The position numbers and the translations under genes were made by a program. Below the pieces are notes generated by a model. That model saw only the letters and a list, made by a program, of their open reading frames with translations. It ran no database searches and had not been told where the DNA came from. 64,000 nucleotides of DNA from contig OY856409.1 in assembly GCA_963693085.1 (NCBI GenBank), positions 241,433,058 to 241,497,057 of the forward strand. The letters run 5' to 3'. This document shows positions 1 through 8,247 of the stretch, piece by piece. Numbering within the stretch: the first letter of the stretch is position 1; every line of letters begins with the position of its first letter. Source of the stretch: Alisma plantago-aquatica. Its lineage: Eukaryota > Streptophyta > Magnoliopsida > Alismatales > Alismataceae.

Positions 1-154
1 TCATAATCCAAATTCAAATGATGCCAAAAAGAAATATCCATTATAAAGATAACTAGTTTCATTACAAGCATGAAAAGATAGCCAAATCATGTAAAGATAA
101 CCCATTTATTACAATTTTGCAAAGATTCCATTACAACTAATACAACTCCACATC

Positions 155-1525
155 TCACTGGAAAGACTTAAGAATTACATCAACATCAGGGTCTTTCCCA
201 AGAAAAGGCTCAGCTCCATAATACTGGACCAATGTTTGCCACTCCAGAGCACCTGTCTTGGTTAAGGCATATGCCTCCAAGAAGGTTGGAACACGATCAA
301 ATCGGAAATGAGCAGCAATATCTTGTAGTTGCATTGATGAAAACTGAGTATGCGTGAGATCTGTAGATGGTGGAGGTGGAGGTTGATAGTAGTTGTAAGA
401 TGGGTTATATGGATTGAGCATGCCAGGATTTAAAGAATAAGGATATTCATCTGGTTGGTTTGGAGAAAGAGTTTGCATTCTTTGGTTTAGATAAGTCATG
501 GCATGATGGTTATAATCTAGTTGTTTACTAAGATGATATTGTGACCCAGTAACATAGGTTAGAGTGTTTTGGATGGGATCATAGGGTAGGCTGGTAGGAG
601 GAGGTGGAGGTGGTATATCTTGGGTGGATGTCTCTCCTTCTACCCTTGCCCTCTTATGACCGAAATCAATTCCCATTTTTTCTACAGTATTCTTACTTAT
701 TTTTTGTGGTCTACGCTCCCATGTATATCCCATATCCTCAATTTGGGTCTTAAGAAAATGTTGAGTAATTTGGCATACAAGATCAGCATATGGAGGATTG
801 CCAGAAAACTCAAGCATGTTTTTAAGAATGATGCGGATAAAATTTGTGGGAATACGTTGGATAATGGCATATATTAGACACATACGAAAAATAGGAACTT
901 CAGACTTATTTGCTCTAGGATGTATGTTTGTTGAAACAATAAGGTTTATAATCCTAGCAGCTGGTTTGAGATTGATAGCATAGTATGTGCCCCTATCTTC
1001 GTGACAGGTTGTATTGGATTGAAAAATGGTCCTTTTGATGTCACTAAGACTAACGGTATGGTTATCTTGGGAAAATTTTTTAAGTGGGTTTCCAGAGTTA
1101 AGGTCAAGGGTGTCTTGATATTCATCTATGTCAATATTTAGTATGTCAAGAATATCCCCTTCAGTAAATCGAAAGCTATGCCCATTGACCATAGTATAGA
1201 AGAAGATGATTTCATTTTCAGAGTGGGAGATGAGGTTAGCATAGAATTCATTCACTACCTTAATGGAATAGGAAGGGAAAGAAGGGTTGATGAATTCTTT
1301 TAACTTTTGCACCTCGAAAAGGTCCTCCAAGTCGACGATGTTGAGGAAGTCCATAACTTCAACTGGTCGTCGTGGGAGAGGAGCTTTGGAGGAGAGTCAT
1401 AGATAGCGATCACTAGCATCTCCGTCGACAAAGGCAATGTCGTTGATGATCGTCATGGGTGGAGTAGCCTCCCTTTGTTTCCTGCCAGCAAACTTCTTCT
1501 TTACACGAGCAGAGGATGATGCCAT
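155..1525 (-). pseudogene. Putative plant transposon protein, split by one in-frame stop
   Basis: Starting at the ATG at 1525, the frame reads MASSSARVKKK... for 42 codons, meets TGA at 1399-1397, then continues in the same frame to 155 (399 further residues from the Met at 1354). It has a basic N-terminus, then a globular part of about 200 residues with the FYANL...NGHSF pattern that I associate with the domain annotated as putative plant transposon protein (PF20167, from memory). A proline-rich C-terminal half follows, with two polyproline runs (about residues 305 and 383 of the joined frame) and a short conserved-looking end. No DDE transposase triad is evident and its biochemical role is unknown to me. 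It lies where pol would be in a normal element, upstream of the polypurine tract seen at 5440. A second copy of its 3' end is at 5993-6205. A single TGA in a long open frame suggests recent loss or a low-frequency readthrough product. Confidence 0.6.
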
Positions 1526-1680
1526 TGCGTTGCTTGAAGGTGGAGAAGAAGCAAGGAAGTCTTGGGGATGAAGATGCTAAAGATTTGCACAAGAATTCAC
1601 TAGAGAGGGCCTATGGAAACAAGAATATGAAAGTGTGAAGAAGTGACCCGTTTTTGGTCCTTTTATAGCAATCCAGTGAC

Positions 1681-1975
1681 CGGGTCGGTCGACAATTTGT
1701 CGACCGAGCGTCCGCAACAGTCATATTCCAGACACGCCACTCGGCCATCCAACGGTCGACTTGCAACGGTCGGCCGTTAATGGTAACGGTCGGATTGCAA
1801 CGGTCATATCCCAACGGCTCTTTCTCGGTTGAGCAATTGTCGACCGACACTGTCTCGGTCGAACAATTGTCGACCGGAAGTGTGTCCGATGTTAGGTCTG
1901 TCTAGATTCTGTCGGTCGAGAGAGGTGGGCAGACCGAGAGGTTTTCGGTCAAAGATTCGTCGACCGACAGACTTA
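1681..1975. repeat. Cluster of CGGTCGA/TCGACCG inverted repeats
   Basis: The clearest hairpin has perfect 9-bp arms, TCGGTCGAC at 1685-1693 and GTCGACCGA at 1699-1707, with a 5-nt loop. Further, less perfect pairs follow at about 1834-1876 and 1913-1970, in runs where TCGGTCGA and TCGACCGA alternate. Related clusters occur at 2847-2905 and inside the LTR at 4892-5095. Confidence 0.8.
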
Positions 1976-2846
1976 CTGGGTACAAATTTTTAAGCTGATT
2001 TTTAGTGCAAATGATAGACTGAATTTGTAGAGCATATATATATTTTCTAAGGGAGTAATATTGTTGTTTTATTTTTGACAATATTGGGACAGTTTTGTGA
2101 TCATAAATTAATTTTTCTTTTAATCACAATAAAATGATATTCAAATAGTTGTTGTGTCAAACTTATTTTAGGTCGAATTTGACTACGACCATGGCGCCCC
2201 TTGGTCAAATTTCATTTTAACCAAGAGGCAATTTTGCAGATTTTCAAATTGAATATATCGAGTATAATATCTGCATAAAATTTGATTAAGTAACAAGTTG
2301 AAGCTTAATATTTAATATGAAAACATTTGTCCTTTTCTTAAAATATAGGCTTTGCTGTAGTAATATGAATATCAAATTTCACGTCGTTTAGTATCCTCAT
2401 AAGATTCTTTACTAAAGACACACTAAATATCTCAAGTCTTTTTAAAGATACTAATTGAGAGATTTTATCTTATGTATTGCAAGCATAACATATTACCAAT
2501 AAAGCATTTGCTTGCCTATCATGGATCTATGTAGACGATTATTTATCAAGCTAATCACAGTACCAAATGGTGAAAGCATATCCATGATGTAATAACAAAA
2601 CAATAACAGTAAATAATCACATGATTTTAATCACATGATTTCTATATGGATAGACCAGAAAATAAAGAAATCATGTGAATAATGATAGAAAATTTCTTTT
2701 CTTAAATCATTTAGGGAATAAACTAATATTAATTTAAATTTGTAGGGATGATTTCCAAAATATATATCCAATCATTAATCATGAATAGATAGCAATTTTA
2801 TCATAGAATTTAGCAGTTTTGCAACAGACTGGAAATCAGTGACATG

Positions 2847-2905
2847 CTCGGTCGATAATTTCTCGACCGACAGTATCTCGGTCGACAGTCTCTTGACCGA
2901 CAATA
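2847..2905. repeat. CGGTCGA hairpin pair in the spacer
   Basis: TCGGTCGA at 2848-2855 pairs with TCGACCGA at 2863-2870 (8-bp perfect arms, 7-nt loop). A second, slightly degenerate pair follows directly. Confidence 0.75.
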
Positions 2906-3062
2906 TTCCTGAAACTGTTAATTGCTTCCAAATAAAACATAATTATGCAAGTTAAATATTTAGATACTTAAATTTATTTGTTATCCCATTATGTTGAGTT
3001 GAGATAGACATAGAAATATGCAACTAAGGTTCTTGGTCATATCTCAACTTAGTTGTGTTTAT

Positions 3063-3968
3063 TTAGTTTGGAGGTCTTGGTACCCAAACTAACTCGACAT
3101 CTTTTCTCTTGTAAGGACATGAAAAGGAATAATGACCAAGGCGCAAACAATAATGACAGCATATCGAGTCAACCTCATATCTTTTTCTATGATTGTGTTC
3201 AGTGTTGTTCTTGGGTGATGATGTTCCTTTAGGTACATATATAGATTGATGTGTTTGTGACTTTCTCCAACTAGGTTGTTGATAGGATTTCCCTTTAGGC
3301 TTGTAACCTAGTCCTCTTCTCCCGATTTGATGATAGGGATTATCTAAGATTTTATCAAGAATGCCATTACTATTCAAATTACTAACTTTTTGTTGTAACT
3401 TGGCAATCTCTTCCATTCTCTTCTTTATATCTAGTTTTGCTTGATCTAGATTAGAAGACAATGAGTTTCTTTCTTTGACAATAGAATCATAATCTAGATG
3501 GTTGCATAAGATGGGTTGTTTTTTAAGATCATTCACTTGACTTTGCAAATTATTCTTCTCTAAAGAAAGTAGATTACAATTTGCTTCTATAGATTTTATC
3601 TCAATATCATGATCTTCAATGATTTTTTTAAGATCTTCGTTTTCAGATGTAATAGCAAGAAGCTTAGCATGTAATTCATCATTTGCTTTATTAGATTTCT
3701 TTAATTTCTTCTTGCATTCAACATATTTAATATGTGTTTCTTCAAGGCTAGCAACTAGTTCTTCTTTAGATAAATCAAAAAGACTTACCTCTTCTTCTTC
3801 TTCCTCGCTAGTTGTAGCAAAGAGACAATCTTTGTTCTCATATTCCTTCTTTGATCTCCATGGGCATCTAGTTGTTGTGTGGCTTGTTCCTAAGCACCAA
3901 TTGCAACATGTTGTAGTTTTGTCCAAGCAGCACCTTTTGTTGTGATTGTAATCACCATTGCCCTCCAT
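3063..3968 (-). CDS. Gag-like protein with two CCHC zinc knuckles and a coiled coil
   Basis: Intact 301-residue ORF. Two perfect CX2CX4HX4C knuckles are visible: CNWCLGTSHTTTRC near residue 22 and CHYCLRLGHYSFSC near residue 273. Between them lie an acidic run (SEEEEEEV, about residue 54) and a long heptad-rich, charged region (about residues 65-200) expected to form a coiled coil. A basic Gly/Lys/Gln stretch precedes the second knuckle, and the C-terminus (VWVPRPPN) resembles the WVPK segment that begins the protease part of copia polyproteins. The family role is binding and packaging of element RNA in a virus-like particle. The start follows the primer site by only about 30 nt, and the usual N-terminal capsid region (UBN2-type) is absent, leaving a MEGN start followed almost directly by the first knuckle. 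No pol frame follows. Whether it is expressed is unknown. Confidence 0.7.
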   Translation of the reverse strand: MEGNGDYNHNKRCCLDKTTTCCNWCLGTSHTTTRCPWRSKKEYENKDCLFATTSEEEEEEVSLFDLSKEELVASLEETHIKYVECKKKLKKSNKANDELHAKLLAITSENEDLKKIIEDHDIEIKSIEANCNLLSLEKNNLQSQVNDLKKQPILCNHLDYDSIVKERNSLSSNLDQAKLDIKKRMEEIAKLQQKVSNLNSNGILDKILDNPYHQIGRRGLGYKPKGKSYQQPSWRKSQTHQSIYVPKGTSSPKNNTEHNHRKRYEVDSICCHYCLRLGHYSFSCPYKRKDVELVWVPRPPN

Positions 3969-3998
3969 TCTTCAAGACCTGGTTAGGGTTCCTTGAAG

Positions 3999-4013
3999 CC
4001 TGCTCTGATACCA
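3999..4013 (-). other. Primer-binding site (initiator Met-tRNA type)
   Basis: The minus strand reads TGGTATCAGAGCAGG, the usual plant copia primer site complementary to the 3' end of initiator Met-tRNA. It starts 2 nt inside the LTR end at 4016, as expected for a 5' LTR. Confidence 0.9.
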
Positions 4014-4747
4014 ATTGAAAAACACTAGAGGAGGGGTGAATAGAGTTTTTAAATAATTTTAACAATTTATTGAAGTCAAACAACCACAATTGAAAATTGG
4101 AAGAAGGAGACAGGTGTTTAGAGTGGTTCCAACTTTAGCAAATACTAAAGTTGTCAGTCCACTACCCGGTTGCTTACCCAACTGGGATTTTGAAAGTATT
4201 TATTTTATTACCTTCTCAAGGATTTATACAAAATACAATACTTTCCTTTACACCCTTTGAACAGCCTTCACTTGAAGTAGGTGCACCAACTTTGAGGTAG
4301 CCTTCTTGAAGTAACTCCAAGCTCCCCCTTGAAGTAGCCTTCCTCTCTAGAAGTAACCTCCCGTTGCACCAGCCTTCTGAAGTAGCTCAAAGTCACCTTC
4401 TTCACCAAGAAGATCTCCACCCTCTCCAATCAGCAGCCTCCAAACTAGGAGTAGCAAGGAGAGTACAAACGGTAATAGAGAACAAGAAAGGAAAAAGGAA
4501 ATTACAACTTATCCTTTGTAGCCCAAGGCTTGATTTGCCTAGATCAAGCGTATAGATCTCCTAACCAAGTGTATGGACTTGTGATTGCAGTGGGTAGGAG
4601 ATACTAGCCTATAGGACACGAATTTTGAGCTAAGGAAGGAAGTAGCCAATTGTCACAGTGCTCAAATTGCTCACAAACAGATTGCTCAAAGTATGCTCAA
4701 GGAATTCTCAAGTGTAACAAGTGTATTTGAGTGTCCTATGGCTTGTC

Positions 4748-4758
4748 CTATTTATAGG
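4748..4758 (-). promoter_or_regulatory. TATA box of the LTR
   Basis: The minus strand reads CCTATAAATAGG about 680 bp from the LTR start, a plausible U3/R boundary signal. Placement relies on motif match only. Confidence 0.55.
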
Positions 4759-4891
4759 AATGGCCTAAGGATGCTTAAGGACGTTCTAGACAACTTCTAG
4801 GGGTTTCTAAGTGCTTAACTAGCCGTTAGGTACAAGTTTGTTGCTTTAACAACGGCTAATTGATTAATTCTGCAATTGCTGTCAGAGACCA

Positions 4892-5095
4892 TCTCGGTCG
4901 AAGAATGGTCGACCGAGACACCTACTCGGTCGAACTTTTGTCGACCGACAGGCTCTCTGGAACAAGTGATTTGCAACGTCTATCTCCAACTGCCAACTAC
5001 CTTGTCAGTTGTGTCTAACGGATACTTTGGATCTTTCTCGGTCGAGAAGATTGTCGACCGAGAGTGTCTCGGTCGAGGAGTTTGTCGACTGAGAT
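4892..5095. repeat. CGGTCGA hairpins in the LTR
   Basis: CTCGGTCGA (4893-4901) pairs with TCGACCGAG (4909-4917), 9-bp perfect arms. TCTCGGTCGA (5036-5045) pairs with TCGACCGAGA (5054-5063), 10-bp perfect arms. Each is followed by a second looser pair. They lie upstream of the TATA box on the minus strand, so they sit in U3. Confidence 0.85.
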
Positions 5096-5439
5096 TGATC
5101 ATGTTTCAATGTTTCAATTTAGGCACTAATTATATGTATGAGTGTGCATATGTGATCCTATTTGAAGGGGATGACTTATCTAAATGTGGTGTTTAGCTAG
5201 GGAAGATCTAACGCTTGATTTACATGCAATCTAAGTACTTGTACATTATATATTTGTACAAGTTTTTTACAAAGCGATTACATTACATGAAAATATAAAC
5301 ATATAAGCATATGGATTTCCCTAGTTGCTTTTTTCATCCACCTTAATCCTGCACACTCAAGTAGCACGTTAGATCAATAAGAATGAAATGTTTGTCATAA
5401 TCAAAACAAAGGGATTTATAGATGTCCATTTAGCCAACA

Positions 5440-5840
5440 ATCTCCCCCTTTTTGAAGATGACAAACATTTCCAAAAATATAAATAAAGGAAATATAAACT
5501 ATATGAGTTTCATACCTGAAGATTACCTTTTGTAGCCATTCTTGTTTTGCAAGTAAGTGCTTGGCCTTTTTCATTATAGTTTTGATCTTTATTTTATTTT
5601 GATATTCTTTTCTCCCCCTTTGTCATTTCAAAAAGATATCCATGTTGAATATTTGATATTACTTCTCCCCCTTAATTTTATAATATGCTCCCCTTTAGAT
5701 AGATATCCCAAGGTATAAGTGCTTTGCAATAGATGTCAATTTAGCCATAACTTTAAGTTTTAGGTATTTGCAAAGATTTTCATCCTTTTTGATTTATTTG
5801 TATTTATTACTCCCCTTATTTTGTATGCTCTACAATAGTC
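5440..5840 (-). other. 3' end of a second internal copy, with polypurine tract
   Basis: The minus strand reads AAAAAGGGGGAGA just before the LTR start. The remainder is AT-rich and non-coding, and contains several CTCCCCCTT-type pyrimidine runs (plus strand, 5450, 5613, 5665). It is the region between the transposon-like ORF and the downstream LTR. Confidence 0.6.
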
Positions 5841-6205
5841 TCATAATCCAAATTCAAATGATGCCAAAAAAATATCCATTATAAAGATAACTAATTTCAT
5901 TACAAGCATGAAAAGATAGCCAAATCATGTAAAGATAACCCATTTATTATAATTTTGCAAAGATTCCATTACAACTAATACAACTCCACATCTCACTGGA
6001 AAGACTTAAGAATTACATCAACATCAGGGTCTTTCCCAAGAAAAGGCTCAGCTCCATAATACTGGACCAATGTTTGCCACTCCAGAGCACCTGTCTTGGT
6101 TAAGGCATATGCCTCCAAGAAGGTTGGAACACGATCAAATCGGAAATGAGCAGCAATATCTTGTAGTTGCATTGATGAAAATTGAGTATGCGTGAGATCT
6201 GTAGA
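5841..6205 (-). repeat. Duplicate of window bases 1-367 (3' end of the transposon-like ORF)
   Basis: Almost identical to 1-367, differing by a 2-bp length change near 5871 and a few substitutions. It includes the last ~70 codons of the putative plant transposon protein (5993-6205, minus strand). Similarity stops abruptly after GTAGA at 6205, where unrelated sequence begins, so this copy is truncated. Confidence 0.9.
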
Positions 6206-8247
6206 CGTCTACTGCCGTGATACCCAGTACCGTCACCAAAGGACCTAACTACCCTCACCTAAGATCTCTCAATCCTCACTATAGCTACATGCTCGGCTAG
6301 GCATGGGGAGCTGCACGCTGCGCTGCACCCTGCCCGCGCGCCCATTCACAAGAGGATCGCACGACATGCGTGGGGAGGCTACACGCTGAGCTCAAACTGC
6401 TGCTCGCGCGCCCCATCGGGCGACATCCACTTCTGCTTGCACGCCTACTCTGCTCGCACGCCCACTTCTACCTGCACGCTCACCTCTCGCCCGCACGCCC
6501 CTTCAAAGGAGGATCGGGCGACACCAAGCTCTGCTTGCACGCTCACTTCTCAAGTGAACCGGGCGACACGCATGTCGCGCGTCAGAGAGTGTTGCGCGGC
6601 TCGGGCGAGATGGGTGTCGCGCGCCAGGGAATGCTGCGCGGCTCACCCCATCGGGCACGCCCGTCCCATACTCACCACCTGCCCGACACATGAGCTCACC
6701 CTAACAATTTCACGACTGCTAGGAGAGAGAGAGGGAGAGAAAGAAGGAAAGGAGATAGGGAAGCACTCTCTACAAATCGTGCAACAGCATAAGTCCTATC
6801 GGTCTGCACGCCTCTAGGAAAGGAGGGCGTGTCGGCCAGCTCACCCACTCCTGCTCGCTTGCCACACCTCAAGGGGTATCGCCCGATACACCCTCACCTA
6901 TTGGCCATTACACCAGCTATACCTGTCGGGCAACACCACCAACTACTAAGGGAAGCCCTCTCGTCCACCACAGGGACCAAGGCCTATCACCCATCCAACA
7001 GGGTAACGCTCAACCTAGCCAACAAAACTCATTGCTCACCCTATCGCCCAACACATGGGCGGGGTATCGGCCAACCTCAAGGGCATAACCCATTGTTCAA
7101 CAAAGCTTACATATCATCCAACAAAGAGATGCCATATCATCCATCACAAAGGCAAAGGTGCCATGTCGTCCATCAAAGAAGATATCATCCAACAACTCAA
7201 TCCAAGAATAAGTATCGCCCAACACATGGTCACCATCAACCTCCAACTCAAGCATCACAAACCCTAGATCACTAGAAACTCTAAACCCTAAGGGTATATC
7301 GGCCACCAAAGGAAACTCAAGCATAAAACAAGCTAAGCTACTAAGTTAAATACTAACATATAACAAGGTTATTGCTAGAGGAAAAGGAATTAGGGTTAGA
7401 AGTCATGCAACCCGCCTTAAGCTCCAAGCTCCAAGGAAGAAGGAACACTCCAAGGTCCAAAGCTATGCTCCACCAAGCTACTCCAGAAAGGTGTATCGGC
7501 CACCACTTCAGCTCCAAGGGAGTGTGTCGGCCAACACAAGCAAGATGGAGAGGGATATCATGCACTAAAGGTGGAGGGGAGACCAAAAGAGCAAAGGAGA
7601 CTAAGGCAAGGGAAAGAGCTACATATATAGGAAGAAGGGGGAGGAGAAACCAAGGTGCAACCATGCTAAGTGTCATCCACCCAAGGGACACTTGTCCTAG
7701 GGTTCAAGCCAACACATTAGCAAGCCAAGAGACACTTGTCCAAGCTAGACACCAAGTGTCACCAACCAAGGTCAAGCCACATGGGTGACACAAGCAAGAA
7801 CTCCTACTGGGCGACACAAACAAGCTACTGGGCGGCACACCAAGGTGTTGGACGACACAAAGCTCTCTTGGACGACACACACAACCCCTAGGACAATACA
7901 AACTTACCTTGGACGACACAAGGCAAGCCAAGGCTGACACAAAGCTCAAACAAGCCCAAACAACACATCTTAAGGCCCAAACAAGCTCAACTCAGGCCCA
8001 AAGAACTCAACCAACAAGCCCAAGCCTTCCTCTCAACCCTAGAGGAAGCAAACAGGGGAAAACATCTCACAAGATGGCAAACTTGCACACAAAACCCTAA
8101 ACTTGGGTTATTTGCAAGTAGCCCCTCGAACTCTCAACAAAGCACAACAAAACCCTAATAACCACTAAAGGTGACTAGCAAGCATCAAACCACCAAGATT
8201 AAGCAAAACAAACAGGGTAAACCCTAAACGTAGGTTAGGGTCCTTAC
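6206..8247 (-). mobile_element. Probable solo or truncated LTR, GC-rich
   Basis: Unlike the flanks, this block is GC-rich (especially 6280-6690) and lacks credible coding sequence; the open frames in it are low-complexity. On the minus strand it would begin TGTAAGGACCCTAACC at 8247, a common start for plant gypsy LTRs, with a TATA-like CCTATATATGTAGC near 7630 about 620 bp in. The inner end could be the TG at 6213. It contains many dispersed TCGGGCGACAC / TCGGCCAACA words and an imperfect duplication at about 6573-6602 and 6612-6641. It abuts the truncated LTR at 8248. No primer site or polypurine tract is adjacent, so the call rests on layout. Confidence 0.4.

Larger units (their letters stand above)
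1526..3062. other. Non-coding spacer inside the retroelement, with CGGTCGA hairpins
   Basis: No ORF longer than about 80 codons is credible here. The segment holds two clusters of TCGGTCGA/TCGACCGA inverted repeats (1681-1975 and 2847-2905), separated by about 850 bp of AT-rich sequence. In a normal copia element this position would hold pol. Confidence 0.55.
1..5439 (-). mobile_element. Pol-less copia-like LTR retrotransposon (5' LTR and most of the internal region)
   Basis: Read on the minus strand, the order is LTR (5439 to 4016), primer site (4013-3999), gag-like ORF (3968-3063), a non-coding spacer, then a second ORF (1525-155) of putative plant transposon type. The 3' LTR would lie to the left of the window. 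No protease, integrase, reverse transcriptase or RNase H motif is visible anywhere between the primer site and the window edge, so this is a non-autonomous element. The gag layout (two CCHC knuckles flanking a long coiled coil) resembles SIRE/Maximus-type copia gag; that lineage assignment is inference. A fragment of another internal copy (5440-6205) lies on the other side of the LTR, so one LTR separates two internal copies. Confidence 0.75.
4016..5439 (-). mobile_element. LTR of the pol-less copia-like element (1,424 bp)
   Basis: On the minus strand it begins TGTTGGCTAAATGG and ends TGTTTTTCA, so it has TG...CA ends. It is followed by a primer site at 4013-3999 and preceded by a purine tract (AAAAAGGGGGAGA, 5441-5453). 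Having a primer site on one side and a polypurine tract on the other means a single LTR lies between two internal regions. It contains a TATA box near 4749-4758 and hairpin clusters at 4892-5095. Confidence 0.8.

Noticed and set aside
7..60. Search for CRISPR arrays, tRNA genes and bacterial features across the window
   Set aside because: No spacer-repeat pattern, cloverleaf or bacterial operon organisation was found; the tandem arrays present belong to plant retroelements.
6206..6217. Near target duplication (CTAC) around the block 6213-8247
   Set aside because: The two flanks come from different elements, so a four-base match is not evidence of one insertion site.
6370..7788. Several overlapping plus-strand open frames of 100-150 codons
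   Set aside because: They lie in GC-rich or repeat-word sequence, overlap open frames on the other strand, and have His/Pro/Thr-rich low-complexity translations without any domain.
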